A stretch of 64,000 bases of DNA from Acetobacterium paludosum (GCF_008086595.1 NZ_RXYA01000002.1:62001-126000); one strand, 5' to 3'. Counted from the first letter of the stretch, positions 1 to 8,245 are shown. Made by a program: numbers and translations. The notes: generated from the letters alone by a model not told the origin.

Positions 1-105
1 CAAATTAAAGCATATTTTAACAACATTTTGCCATACTCCGGATTTAACAGCAGGGTGCTTTTTCCCATCCCACCGATACCACACAAAACCACCAATTTGC
101 ATTTT
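1..105 (-). CDS. Possible P-loop NTPase fragment, cut by window edge
   Basis: The minus strand has an open frame running off the left edge that contains VVLCGIGGMGKSTLLL, a Walker A-like GGMGKST motif. No convincing start codon is visible; the frame opens just after a TGA. After the motif the sequence does not continue like a standard kinase, so this may be a remnant. The alternative frame over the same bases shows no known motif. Only the motif supports the call. Confidence 0.3.
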
Positions 106-140
106 TTCGGTCATTTTCGCTGGGGGAATGATTCAATAAA

Positions 141-767
141 TTATTTTAACCCTTCAATCATTGCCACAAAAGTATCAATTGTTTGTGCGCCATTTATTGT
201 CTCTTTTCCATTAAACAAGAAATATGGCACGCCATTTATCTGGCGTGAATAGGCATTAGCCTCATCTTGTCGAACCGCTTCTGCGAAAGCTGATGATTCT
301 AAAATGCGTAATGCTTCAACTCGATCTAATCCCACTTCTACGGCAATTGACGTTAACACTTCAAAATCTGAAATGTTCAATGAATTGGTAAAATAGCTTT
401 TCATCACAGCTTCGGTATAGGTCTTCTGCTTACCCTGATCCTTGGCATAATGTGACAACCGATGGGCATCAAAAGTATTGGTCGACTGTAATTTGTCAAA
501 ATTGAAAACCAGATCCACTTCTTTCGCCACATTGATAATATTATTATTGGCCGCTATGGCTTGATCCATGCTCATCCCATACTTCTTGGCAAGCAGTTGA
601 TTAATGTTCTCATCAACACTCTTTTTTGCGTTCGGGTCTAATTCAAACGAATTAAAAACGATCTCAACGTCTGCAGTCATACCTGTTTGCTCAAGGGCTA
701 AGGCAAGCTTTCTTTCTCCAATATAACAAAAAGGACAACCATAATCTGACCAAATTTCTATTTTCAC
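141..767 (-). CDS. DsbA-family thiol oxidoreductase (FrnE-like)
   Basis: Cytoplasmic thioredoxin-fold protein of about 208 residues, the usual size for FrnE/2-hydroxychromene-2-carboxylate isomerase-like DsbA proteins. The redox motif CPFC sits at residues 11-14 after a short beta strand (KIEIWSDYG). An all-helical insertion follows, then the cis-proline loop NGVPYF near the C-terminus. The GTG start at 767 is chosen because an AGGG ribosome site lies just upstream. The frame stays open to 860, but that extension only translates the boundary repeat at 812-838. A fragment of a second copy lies at 30318-30396. The substrate is unknown. Confidence 0.85.
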   Translation of the reverse strand: MKIEIWSDYGCPFCYIGERKLALALEQTGMTADVEIVFNSFELDPNAKKSVDENINQLLAKKYGMSMDQAIAANNNIINVAKEVDLVFNFDKLQSTNTFDAHRLSHYAKDQGKQKTYTEAVMKSYFTNSLNISDFEVLTSIAVEVGLDRVEALRILESSAFAEAVRQDEANAYSRQINGVPYFLFNGKETINGAQTIDTFVAMIEGLK

Positions 768-811
768 TATTTTTTCCCTATCATTCTTACCGCTGGCAAG
801 ACCTTTCACAT

Positions 812-838
812 ATAATTCAACGGTGCCTGGCACCGGGG
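812..838 (+). repeat. Boundary repeat copy, palindromic core intact
   Basis: Contains CGGTGCCTGGCACCGGGG, the most perfect palindromic core in the window, preceded by a degenerate form of the AAGTTAAG arm (ATAATTCAAC). It supplies the last codons and the stop of the upstream minus-strand membrane protein gene. Confidence 0.7.
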
Positions 839-1413
839 CTTGATAATTTATTATATACAAGTTTGTTTAGAAAATGTAGCCCATAACCCAACACAAGAAA
901 TAGAACAACAACACAACCTACGCTTAGCAGCACCATTCCCAACGAATTATCGACTAAAATCAGGCTTGCCGGAAACGGGCACTTACCCACAATTTTCCAT
1001 AAAACAAATGCCAAGACAAAGTAACAGATTGGGAAAACAACAACTGTGGCAATCTGTAATGGATTCTTAATTTCGCAATGATTGCAAAAGACACCCCAAT
1101 ATACAAATAACACAATCGGATTAACAATATGGATAAATATAAAAGCACCTTCCACATTTAAACCAATCGCCAGGGTCACAATCAAAATAATTAAAATTGC
1201 CAGCATACAATTAAAATACCACAAAACGGATAATTCTTTTTTTGTCATTATGTAATGGCAAAAGGAAATTAAGAAAAATATCCCCACCAACATTCCCGAT
1301 ATAAAGCAGTATTCGCCCATATAGCTGATATCTGTATAATACCCCCAGATTTCTGTGACAATAAATAAAATACCGAGGACCAAGTCACAACCACTTCTCA
1401 CTTTATTTTTCAA
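817..1413 (-). CDS. Six-helix integral membrane protein, Pr6Pr-like
   Basis: A protein of 198 residues with about six hydrophobic segments (roughly residues 8-26, 36-54, 64-84, 90-112, 120-140 and 152-178). The pattern of helix 4 (IHIVNPIVLFVYWGVF) and the loop after helix 5 resemble the Pr6Pr / FAR-17a-like membrane family, but this rests on pattern memory. The last eight residues (SSPGARHR) and the stop are encoded by the boundary repeat at 812-838, so the native C-terminus was probably cut off when the repeat was joined here. Function unknown. Confidence 0.6.
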   Translation of the reverse strand: MKNKVRSGCDLVLGILFIVTEIWGYYTDISYMGEYCFISGMLVGIFFLISFCHYIMTKKELSVLWYFNCMLAILIILIVTLAIGLNVEGAFIFIHIVNPIVLFVYWGVFCNHCEIKNPLQIATVVVFPICYFVLAFVLWKIVGKCPFPASLILVDNSLGMVLLSVGCVVVLFLVLGYGLHFLNKLVYNKLSSPGARHR

Positions 1414-1500
1414 ATAATTTCCTCTCCAATTTCTGAATTGATGCTACTAAATAGTGTGTTTATTCTTACATCACATTTTTTCAATTATAATTTCTCTTGT

Positions 1501-2604
1501 CTAATTCATTTTACTCAAACTTACGGACGTTCGCAAAAGATTATAGCGCTGCTCTGCCAGTAACAGATTTACCATTTTATCATAGCTACTCACACCGTCT
1601 GTCTGGTTATTCGCCTTCAGATAGGCATCATTGACACGAGTTGAAACATTTGAAATAATACCATCATACTTGCCCCAATACTGCTCATTCTGTACCATGT
1701 CATGCTGCACCTTCTGTGACAGACTGGACTCTATTTCCAATGCCTTATCCGGATCAACTTTCTCCAGCGCCGATATGGAATGATCAAACGCCAAAAAAAG
1801 TCCACTGTAACGTATCATTGGTTCATCCTGCTGCATGCATGCCAGAAAGGATATAAAACCCGCCTCATCCTCTTGCATAAAACCGCACTGATGTGCCAGT
1901 TCATGAGTCATAGCGGCAGGTATCATGAAAACGGGCATGTCAACATTGATATTAGATTCCAACGTAAAAGGGCAAAAAATGCCTTCTATCCCTGCCCGAG
2001 ACATCAGTTTTGACATCACCACTGGTTTTGGGGTGGAATACAAAGACCTCGCCATAACAGGATACTGCTTTGACAACATTTGCAGCGACAACACTGCGTG
2101 TTGTGTATAATAATCAAAATCATCTGGAGCTTGGACCAAAAGGTCATTATCCTCTCCCAGTTCCTCTCTTACCGGTTTCATGTCATCGGCAAGTGACTGA
2201 CACAATTCCGCCAGTTCCGCCACACTGTATTGTTCCTCATGATATTCGGTATAAGACAAAAAAGAATCCCGATGATAGTTTAATCCACTCAAAACAGTAA
2301 AACAAAAATATAACATGCTACCCATCGCGACGATTCCCATCACACCACGATAAACTTCCATCCTTCGTGTCCCTTTACTGATGATCACCTTACGCACATA
2401 ATAACCAATATATAATAGCAATAACAACAAAACCAATACCACCAGCCATTCACCAACAGAAAATTTTACTAGCGAAGGTAAAAATCCCACGGCATTAGAC
2501 AACACCGGATAACCTGTCCTACTGTATTGTTCTGCCCAATCCGGATGATTCTGAGCATATTTATTTAGTATATATGCCACCACTCCCGGTATGATAAACA
2601 GCAA
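1501..2604 (-). CDS. DUF3810 membrane metalloprotease-like protein
   Basis: A protein of 367 residues with an N-terminal hydrophobic segment, two transmembrane helices (about 52-70 and 86-106) and a large extracytoplasmic domain. The domain carries a zinc-protease HExxH motif, HELAH at residues 234-238, followed by an acidic stretch (QEDEAGF) that could give the third ligand. Organisation and length match the DUF3810 family. The frame extends eight codons further to an ATT preceded by AAGGAG, so the true N-terminus may be a rare ATT start near 2628. Substrate unknown. Confidence 0.85.
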   Translation of the reverse strand: MLFIIPGVVAYILNKYAQNHPDWAEQYSRTGYPVLSNAVGFLPSLVKFSVGEWLVVLVLLLLLLYIGYYVRKVIISKGTRRMEVYRGVMGIVAMGSMLYFCFTVLSGLNYHRDSFLSYTEYHEEQYSVAELAELCQSLADDMKPVREELGEDNDLLVQAPDDFDYYTQHAVLSLQMLSKQYPVMARSLYSTPKPVVMSKLMSRAGIEGIFCPFTLESNINVDMPVFMIPAAMTHELAHQCGFMQEDEAGFISFLACMQQDEPMIRYSGLFLAFDHSISALEKVDPDKALEIESSLSQKVQHDMVQNEQYWGKYDGIISNVSTRVNDAYLKANNQTDGVSSYDKMVNLLLAEQRYNLLRTSVSLSKMN

Positions 2605-2652
2605 TCGCTTAGATAAATACTTTTTAATAATACTCTCCTTCTGTTAAACTAC

Positions 2653-3237
2653 TCACCGCCAATATGTAACATCACCCTTATTTCTGATAGAAGCACCTTT
2701 TGGTATTTGCTTGAGAATAACAAAAAAGGAAAAGATATCTCTGCAAGAGAGCATTCCATTTATTAGAGATATTTTCGTCAGTATTTCAATATATGAGTTG
2801 AATATCAAAATACAGATGATTGGTAAAAAAGTCAATACCACGAATGGGAATAATCTAATGATTAAGCATCTAGTTTTTTTTATATCATTTGCGTAATCTA
2901 CATAAAATGAACCGCCATAATATCCAATGCTTATATTAGGTGAAGTAAATTTTTCTGGGAAAAGTACCACATGCTACAATTCATGAATTGGAATGATTCC
3001 AATCAAAACAACAATCCACATGTAGTTATCCCAAATAACAAATTTATAGTTAACCCCAATAATTAATTTTATAATAAATCCAACTAATATTACAACGAGA
3101 ATCGCAACTAATATTTCCATCGTGACTGTCTTTATACGACTAGTTTCATTAATTCCTTTATAGCCTTCCCTAGCCGGATCAAAATCTTCATATTCAGGTA
3201 ATTTATTAAAAAGCCACTTCACAATTCTACCTCTCAT
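2653..3237 (-). pseudogene. DUF3267 putative zinc metalloprotease with in-frame amber codon
   Basis: One continuous 195-codon frame encodes a DUF3267-type protein: N-terminal region, two hydrophobic helices, IPIHEL, then a second half ending in the typical KQIPKGASIRNKGDVTYW. A single TAG (2974-2976) interrupts it inside the expected HELLH zinc motif (HEL-amber-H), and the frame continues unchanged to 2653. A one-base change from a leucine TTG would restore the motif. The simplest reading is a nonsense mutation. Some Acetobacterium-type acetogens decode TAG as pyrrolysine, so readthrough cannot be excluded, but nothing here favours it. Confidence 0.75.
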
Positions 3238-3259
3238 TCGAATTAATTTGCTATATTGA

Positions 3260-3297
3260 TTAAGTTAAGTCAATAAGTTAAGGGGCAGACACCAAGG
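3260..3297 (+). repeat. Boundary repeat copy, long form with doubled arm
   Basis: The AAGTTAAGT arm occurs twice about 15 bases apart (joined by CAAT), then GGGGCAGACACC as a degenerate core. It lies about 50 bases after the stop codon of the minus-strand mmcQ gene at 3348. The same doubled form occurs at 31458 and 36203. Confidence 0.75.
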
Positions 3298-3347
3298 CTA
3301 TTTTAGTTCTCCTTCGTTATTTTTATTTCGAGGGAGAGTCCTCTTCA

Positions 3348-3740
3348 TTATTCTCCAGGAACGTGAATGCTTGCCTCAATTTCACACTGTTTCTTTTTTG
3401 TCAATTTGACGAATACGGTGTGATGAGCCAGTTGGATGCAGTCGACCAGCACCTGCTCGGGCACATCGCCGTTCAAGATGATCGAATTCCAGTGTTGTTT
3501 GTTCATGTAATATCCGGGAATAATATCCGGATAGTGCAAACGGAGGATTTCACCATCGCCAATGGGCAGCTTGACGGTCAGCAGAGCGTCCCTTTCTTTG
3601 TTTTCACCACGCATGGCAAACATCACATCGCCGACAAAGTATCGGATGGCATCCCATTCGGATTTATAATCCCGGGTTGTTCCTGGCATCGATTCAACCG
3701 TTTTTTCAATCAGTTCGTCCCATTTTTTACAAGGTTTCAT
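3348..3740 (-). CDS. MmcQ/YjbR family protein, copy A
   Basis: A protein of 130 residues of the YjbR/MmcQ family (a double-wing, CyaY-like fold often annotated as DNA-binding). Family marks visible here are AMRGENKERDALLTVKLP, the HYPDIIPGYYMNKQHWNSI block, and a C-terminal VDCIQLAHHTVF(V)KLTKKK. It starts with ATG at 3740 after an AAGGAG-type site. It forms a two-gene module with the P-loop kinase upstream; the whole module is repeated at 21709-22754. The C-terminus differs from copy B after EASIHVP, so the end was replaced. At least six copies or fragments of this family lie in the window. Molecular role unknown. Confidence 0.85.
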   Translation of the reverse strand: MKPCKKWDELIEKTVESMPGTTRDYKSEWDAIRYFVGDVMFAMRGENKERDALLTVKLPIGDGEILRLHYPDIIPGYYMNKQHWNSIILNGDVPEQVLVDCIQLAHHTVFVKLTKKKQCEIEASIHVPGE

Positions 3741-3775
3741 TTTTTTCTCCTTCCATATTTGCAGGTTATCAGATC

Positions 3776-3806
3776 ATTAAGTTAAGAGAGCCAGGCACCA
3801 TCAGAG
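3776..3806 (+). repeat. Boundary repeat copy between kinase and mmcQ
   Basis: ATTAAGTTAAGAGAGCCAGG then CACCATCAGAG. It sits about 14 bases after the kinase stop codon and ahead of the mmcQ ribosome site (minus-strand order). The duplicate at 22128 has diverged at the core. Confidence 0.8.
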
Positions 3807-3819
3807 TTTAAATCTTTTT

Positions 3820-4365
3820 TCAAACTTTTTTCAAATATTCTTGAACTATGATATCAACATTCTTATTTAAGTCCTCCTCTCCATTCAACCGTAGTACTTT
3901 ACAAGGTAATGAATTAGCCCACTGCTCATGTGTCTTCTTACACGGAGAACCATCCGAATCATATCTAGCTGAGTTATCAAGAAAACAACAATGTTCTTCA
4001 TACATATCTCCGCCTTTGACGATTCTTTCTCCAAATATTTCATATTCTCTTTTATGAATCCGAACAATTCTTGTTTCGGCAGATGCTGTAATATGTGCTG
4101 CCAAATCGAACAATGGAACAAATGGTGCATTAAAACTATCCATTGAGCCAGCCATCACAAAATAACTTCTTTTCGATATATCTGTCATTAATCTATTAAT
4201 CTTCTTTTCACGAGTATACATAACTGTGAAAGGTTTATCAGTATCTTTTCTCCATATATAATTATCTATGTCGAAATATGGAAAGCCAAGCTTATCAGCG
4301 ACCATTTTCCCCAATGTTGTTTTTCCTGAACCTGCTGATCCAAAAATAATAATTCCTCTTGCCAT
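3820..4365 (-). CDS. P-loop adenylate kinase-like NTPase, copy A
   Basis: A protein of 181 residues of the AAA_17/AAA_18 topology-kinase type. Walker A GSAGSGKTT is at residues 9-17, and a DIDNYIW block follows, as in nucleotide and small-molecule kinases that carry a D-x-D-x-x-x-W segment. There is no signal peptide. The ATG at 4365 is close to a weak ribosome site. The substrate cannot be told from sequence. It is upstream of mmcQ in a duplicated two-gene module (see 22174-22719, nearly identical). Confidence 0.8.
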   Translation of the reverse strand: MARGIIIFGSAGSGKTTLGKMVADKLGFPYFDIDNYIWRKDTDKPFTVMYTREKKINRLMTDISKRSYFVMAGSMDSFNAPFVPLFDLAAHITASAETRIVRIHKREYEIFGERIVKGGDMYEEHCCFLDNSARYDSDGSPCKKTHEQWANSLPCKVLRLNGEEDLNKNVDIIVQEYLKKV

Positions 4366-4399
4366 ATCTTTTACCCCATAACAAAAAATTCTGATTTAT

Positions 4400-4430
4400 A
4401 TTAAGTGTGCCTAGAACCTGGCACCGTCAG
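4400..4430 (+). repeat. Boundary repeat copy with 4-5 base insertion
   Basis: TTAAGTGTGCCTAGAACCTG then GCACCGTCAGTGTC. The core has an insertion between its two halves. It marks the precise end of similarity between the two kinase modules. Confidence 0.7.
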
Positions 4431-4460
4431 TGTCTTTTATTTCCTTTAACCAGAACATAA

Positions 4461-4531
4461 ATTCCCAGCCGATTATAACAGGTCGATGCATCAATGGCTC
4501 GGATCCTGAGCCAGGCTTCCCTTCGCTGCCT
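4461..4531 (-). pseudogene. TfoX C-terminal domain fragment
   Basis: About 70 bases closely match the middle of the intact TfoX-like gene at 17933-18211 (the stretch encoding RIRAIDASACYNRL). Both ends are missing and no start is present, so it is a relic. A third partial copy lies at 20143-20236. Confidence 0.7.
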
Positions 4532-4559
4532 TGTCTTTAAGATGTGCTGGTTTTAGATT

Positions 4560-4994
4560 TTAAAAAATAAGCATATTCTGTTCATCGTATTGAAAATCAG
4601 GCCCCCATGCAACTTCCCAGTAATAGCCATCCGGATCAGAAAAATAGGCATGATATCCACCCCAGAATACATTGGTTGGTTCTTTTACTATCGTTGCCCC
4701 GGCGGCTTTGGCCATCTTTATGGTCTCATCGACTTCTTTTTTCTCCTTTACATTAATAGCTAATGTGATTCCTGCAAAACCATTGCTCAATGGCGGTGGA
4801 TTATTAGGATTGATATCCTCGGCCAACAGTATCAGCGGATATAGTTCAAATTTAGTCCCAGTGGTATTAAAAAATATAACGGTCGGATTATCAGCCATTT
4901 CATCAGTTTCAAAACCAAGACCATCGCGATAAAAACAAATGGATCTTGCCATGTCGCTGACGCCCATACAAATAATATTAATTCGATTCATCAT
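4560..4994 (-). CDS. VOC family (glyoxalase/bleomycin-resistance-like) protein
   Basis: A protein of 144 residues with two beta-alpha-beta-beta-beta halves. Marks are VSDMARSICFYRDGLGF at the start of the first half and the C-terminal FSDPDGYYWEVAWGP, typical of metal-binding vicinal-oxygen-chelate proteins. The start is one of two adjacent ATG codons at 4994/4991 behind an AAAGGA site. The 5' leader (4995-5115) is shared with the unrelated gene at 39916-40779. Substrate unknown; many such proteins are dioxygenases, isomerases or drug-binding proteins. Confidence 0.85.
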   Translation of the reverse strand: MMNRINIICMGVSDMARSICFYRDGLGFETDEMADNPTVIFFNTTGTKFELYPLILLAEDINPNNPPPLSNGFAGITLAINVKEKKEVDETIKMAKAAGATIVKEPTNVFWGGYHAYFSDPDGYYWEVAWGPDFQYDEQNMLIF

Positions 4995-5115
4995 TTCTCA
5001 TCCTTTCAGGTATGTTGCAGAGTATTTTTTGACAGAAATATTTAGCACCCTATTTAATATGACCGATGATACGCCCTTCGACCTGTCGCAGCGCAGTCTT
5101 CAGCAGCAAATCTTT
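4995..5115 (-). repeat. Leader sequence shared with 40785-40893
   Basis: About 110 bases directly upstream of the VOC start are similar to the segment upstream of the gene at 39916-40779, including the ribosome site (CTGAAAGGA). On the minus strand 5057-5175 also carries a short open frame ending VEGRIIGHIK then TAG, which I do not recognise. It looks like the tail of a lost gene. Two unrelated genes thus sit behind the same leader. Confidence 0.65.
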
Positions 5116-5187
5116 CGCCACCTTATCAACCCATACCGATTCCTGATGAACCGTCCCGCACCAGTCCGGCGGTGTAGAAAACCATGG

Positions 5188-5216
5188 AGTTAAGTTAAGT
5201 GGTACCTGGCTCCAGC
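5188..5216 (+). repeat. Boundary repeat copy
   Basis: GTTAAGTTAAGTGGTACCTG then GCTCCAG. It lies at the far end of the leader/tail segment upstream of the VOC gene. A partial arm (CTTAACTTAAGTCAATG) follows near 5290. Confidence 0.75.
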
Positions 5217-5363
5217 GACACAATTTTTCAATGCCTAAAAAACGTTAACACCGAACTATTGGTTTGTAACTTTTAAAATATTATTCGTTCTTAACTTAAG
5301 TCAATGAAATACCATATCCGCCATGCTAACATAATTACAAACAAACAGGAGGTAATTATATTA

Positions 5364-6086
5364 GTGTGTGAAACAGAAAGAATATCACCAAGAAAAGCGG
5401 CTGTCATCGTTGGGGTGGCGATGATTATGATTGCACTATGTGCCGGTTTTGCCTATGGATTTATTCACTCAAGTCTGGTTATCACAGGGAATGCGGCAGC
5501 AACCGTGAGCCAGATCCAACAAAATACCCCCCTCTTTCGGGCGGAAATATTCAGTTGGTTCCTGATTCTGGTCTTCGATATTATTATTGCATGGGCCTTA
5601 ACTATTTTCATGAAGCAGATTGACGCTCATCTGTCGTTACTGGGTGGCTGGTTTCGACTAATCTATGCAATGATTTTAGGCATTGCCATTTCCAATTTAG
5701 TGCTGGTATCGCTTATACTCAGTGGCGATAATTATTCAATATCCCTGCCAGCCGATCAATTGAGTGCTCAAGTCATGTTATATCTCAGTGCATTTAATAG
5801 CATCTGGTCTCTGGGCTTGATTGTTTTTGGTCTCCATTTATTAATCATTGCTTATTTGATTTTAAAGTCAGACTTTATCCCCAAATTCCTGGGTATCCTT
5901 TTAGTCATTGCAGCTTTAAGTTACGTTCTGATTCATTCGATGTATTTGTTTCTGCCGCAATATGAAACCACAACAACGCTAATCGAAAAGATCTTAAGCC
6001 TACCGATGACTGCGGGTGAATTGGGTTTTGGAATCTGGCTATTGCTAAAGGGCGGCAAGAGACCCAAAAAAGCATCTGAATTCTAA
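5364..6086 (+). CDS. DUF4386 integral membrane protein
   Basis: A protein of about 240 residues with six or seven transmembrane helices and the DUF4386 pattern: the RAEIFSWFLILVFDIIIAWAL segment, a conserved GGWFRLIYA, and FIPKFLGILLVIAALSYVL near the C-terminus. The GTG start at 5364 is chosen because AGGAGG lies 11 bases upstream; the frame stays open to 5304 without a ribosome site. It overlaps tail-to-tail by four bases with a Crp-family gene, a pairing common for this family. Function unknown. Confidence 0.8.
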   Translation: MCETERISPRKAAVIVGVAMIMIALCAGFAYGFIHSSLVITGNAAATVSQIQQNTPLFRAEIFSWFLILVFDIIIAWALTIFMKQIDAHLSLLGGWFRLIYAMILGIAISNLVLVSLILSGDNYSISLPADQLSAQVMLYLSAFNSIWSLGLIVFGLHLLIIAYLILKSDFIPKFLGILLVIAALSYVLIHSMYLFLPQYETTTTLIEKILSLPMTAGELGFGIWLLLKGGKRPKKASEF

Positions 6087-6670
6087 CCACTACTGTCTTG
6101 GGATAACCGCTTCTTAATTCTACTCAAGGATTCTGGCGTTATTCCAAGATAGCTAGCTAATTGATGTTGCGGCACCCGGTTGATCAATCCCGGTCTTTGT
6201 TCTACCAAGCTGCGGTAACGTTCCTCTGGGGTTTTCGACATAAACCGCGCACTGGCATCCTGGGTTTCCCCCAAATTCAACTCTAACATCGATCTTGTGA
6301 TATTTTGGAGCACTGGATATTCTTCATACATCTTTTCTTCCAAATCGGCATCGCCAATTAGCAAGGTTGTTTTTTCGACACAGGATAGCGAATAATCAGA
6401 TGGCAGTCTTAACTTATAACTTTTGAATAGTGTAACGGATTGTTCCTCGGTAAAAAAATCATTTGTAATTTCTTTGCCTTCCACCCCATAGCTGTATTGT
6501 CTGACACACCCATTCAAAACCAGATAGCACTTACTGGATATGTCCCCTTGTCTAAGCAGTATTGTCCCTTTTTCATAGGTTTCAACCACCATATGCCCCA
6601 TTATTTCCTGTAATGTTTCTTTATTAAAATCAGTATACTTCGCCATAAATTTCATTAAATACGGATCCAT
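6083..6670 (-). CDS. Crp/Fnr family transcriptional regulator
   Basis: A protein of 195 residues: a cyclic-nucleotide-binding-like beta roll (about 20-115) with GTILLRQGDISSKCYLVLNG, a dimer helix, and a C-terminal helix-turn-helix (QHQLASYLGITPESLSRIKKRL). It lacks the four-cysteine cluster of Fnr and the full cAMP-binding signature, so the ligand is unknown. It is convergent with the DUF4386 gene, which it may control. Confidence 0.85.
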   Translation of the reverse strand: MDPYLMKFMAKYTDFNKETLQEIMGHMVVETYEKGTILLRQGDISSKCYLVLNGCVRQYSYGVEGKEITNDFFTEEQSVTLFKSYKLRLPSDYSLSCVEKTTLLIGDADLEEKMYEEYPVLQNITRSMLELNLGETQDASARFMSKTPEERYRSLVEQRPGLINRVPQHQLASYLGITPESLSRIKKRLSQDSSG

Positions 6671-6727
6671 CTTTTCGTTCCTTTCATCGATTTTTTGTCC
6701 GTGTGGATGTTTCCCGCCAAACTCGAT

Positions 6728-6914
6728 CTATTTATTGTCTTCAATGGAATCCAGCAATTCGTAAAAATATTTCATATCATGGCTAGTGTAAAGGTTAAAC
6801 CAGGCATCCAATGTTTGAACCGAAAATACCTTCCCGAATTCAATTCAGTACATAAATAACCCGCTTCCCAATCCGCCATGATATCAAATACATAAAGATA
6901 TACTGTTTTATCAT
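6728..6914 (-). pseudogene. DJ-1/PfpI family remnant with internal deletion
   Basis: The minus strand carries TVYLYVFDIMADWEAGYL, the N-terminus of a common DJ-1/PfpI-type protein. After a gap it carries AWFNLYTSHDMKYFYELLDS and a stop, which fit the same family's C-terminus. The middle of the protein, including the catalytic cysteine, is gone, and the start ATG at 6914 is one base out of frame. This accounts for the stretch between the Crp and MerR genes. Confidence 0.6.
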
Positions 6915-6972
6915 TTGATTTTCTGCTTTCTATGAAATATATTTTGCGGCCATCTGGCTACTCAGCGCCTTA

Positions 6973-7347
6973 TCAGTTTTGCTCCTGCCTTTTAACAATG
7001 ACATTTTTATAGTAGTCAATTTTATCATCCAGGTTTTCAAGATGTTCCTCCAGCTGTTTTATTTCCTGATGCAATACCTGCCGATGCTGGATGAGCAGTT
7101 CCATGCGCCCTTCTAGCGTAGGATCCCCGATCGCCCGCATTTTTGCATATTTCTGAATCTCCTTGATTGGCATGCCAGTATCCTTCAATCGCCTGATAAA
7201 CTGAATCCAGGTCAAATCATTTTCTGAGTAGCACCGCCTTCCGTTCTCCAGCCTCCGTGGCGCGATCAGTTCTTCCAGTTCATAATAGCGCAAGGTGTGG
7301 ATACTGAGATTGATCAGACGTGAAAACTCCCCGATTGTATAGGTCAT
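6973..7347 (-). CDS. MerR family transcriptional regulator
   Basis: A protein of 124 residues: winged helix-turn-helix at the N-terminus (TIGEFSRLINLSIHTLRYYE), then a dimerising coiled coil with HRQVLHQEIKQLEEHLENLDDKIDYY. There is no cysteine pair for metal binding; the short C-terminus suits a small-molecule or stress-sensing MerR of the AdhR/NmlR type. It is divergent from the SDR gene at 7462, whose promoter has the long spacer expected of MerR targets (see 7400-7430). Confidence 0.9.
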   Translation of the reverse strand: MTYTIGEFSRLINLSIHTLRYYELEELIAPRRLENGRRCYSENDLTWIQFIRRLKDTGMPIKEIQKYAKMRAIGDPTLEGRMELLIQHRQVLHQEIKQLEEHLENLDDKIDYYKNVIVKRQEQN

Positions 7348-7399
7348 CCGCTTAATCCCCCTTATTTCAACATTTTTTTAATTTATTATTAAAATTCAC

Positions 7400-7430
7400 T
7401 TGACCTCGAGTCAACTCGAGATTGTACGAT
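7400..7430 (+). promoter_or_regulatory. MerR-type promoter and operator for the SDR gene
   Basis: TTGACC (7400-7405) and TACGAT (7425-7430) are separated by 19 bases, the over-long spacing of MerR-activated promoters. The spacer contains the palindrome CTCGAG-TCAA-CTCGAG (7405-7420). The ribosome site AGGAGG and the SDR ATG follow at 7462. The divergent MerR gene starts at 7347. Confidence 0.8.
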
Positions 7431-7461
7431 ACTATCATAACAAAAACTAGGAGGTTTTCAA

Positions 7462-8245
7462 ATGGAAAAAAGAAAATATATTGTCATTACCGGCGCAAGT
7501 TCAGGGATCGGTTGGGCCATGGCCAAGGCTTTTGCCGAACGCGGTAAGCATCTGATTTTAATTGCCAGAAGATTAGAACGACTGGAAGCGTTGAAAAGTG
7601 AAATTCTGAAGGACCATCCCCAATTGAACATTTTGGTGAAAGCTGCTGATCTTTCTCAATTAGTCAATGTCTATCAGGTATATGACGAACTTAAAACCAA
7701 TTTTATTGAAGTCTGGATCAACAATGCCGGATTTGGCAATTACGCTGGGGTTGCTGATCAAGATCTGAAAAAAATCGAGACCATGCTTCATCTGAATGTG
7801 GAGGCCTTGACTATTTTTTCATCCTTATATGTCCGGGACTACTGTAACGTTGATGGCACTCAGCTGATCAATGTTTCATCCGCCGGAGGCTTATACCATT
7901 GTCCCAGGGGCGGTTACCTACTGCGCCGCAAAATTCTATGTGAGCAGTTTCACCGAAGGGTTGTCCCGGGAACTTAAAGAAAACGGGGCCAGGCTCCAGG
8001 CAAAAGTTCTGGCCCCGGCAGCAACTCAAACCGAATTCGGACAGGTTGCCAATGATGTCACCAACTATGATTACAATCAGACCTTTGGCCGTTACCATAC
8101 CAGCGCTGAGATGGCAACCTTTCTGCTGGAGCTCTACGACGGCTCTGCCACCTTGGGAAGTGTGAACCGGGAAACCTTTGCATTTGTTTTAAGTGAACCC
8201 CAATTTCCCTATGCTGGAAAATCCAGTCATAACCAAAAGATATAA
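7462..8245 (+). pseudogene. SDR family oxidoreductase with one frameshift
   Basis: A short-chain dehydrogenase of about 260 residues. TGASSGIG (NAD(P)-binding) is near residue 10, NNAG near 88, and SS..YCAAK supplies the catalytic Ser/Tyr/Lys. The frame breaks near 7890: after INVSSAGG one extra T shifts reading, and YTIVPGAVTYCAAKFYVSSF continues in the next frame to 8245. Everything else is intact, so this is either a recent inactivation or a sequencing error. It is controlled by the MerR-type promoter at 7400-7430. Confidence 0.85.

Larger units (their letters stand above)
3356..4399. repeat. Duplicated kinase-mmcQ module, copy A
   Basis: About 1.04 kb that is nearly identical to 21709-22754, including both genes and the spacer with its boundary repeat. 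The right end of the similarity falls exactly where the next boundary repeat (4400) begins. The left end falls inside the 3' end of mmcQ. Few substitutions are seen, so the duplication is recent. Confidence 0.85.

Noticed and set aside
140-860. N-terminal extension of the FrnE-like protein to 860
   Set aside because: The extra 31 residues only translate the boundary repeat and its flank; the family starts at KIEIW and a ribosome site precedes the GTG at 767.
2974-2976. Firm claim of pyrrolysine at the DUF3267 amber codon
   Set aside because: No pyl genes are in the window and a single nonsense mutation explains it; retained only as a testable alternative.
3363-3785. Open frame on the plus strand opposite mmcQ (also 21714-22124)
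   Set aside because: It is antisense to a clear YjbR-family gene, has no ribosome site and no recognisable motif.
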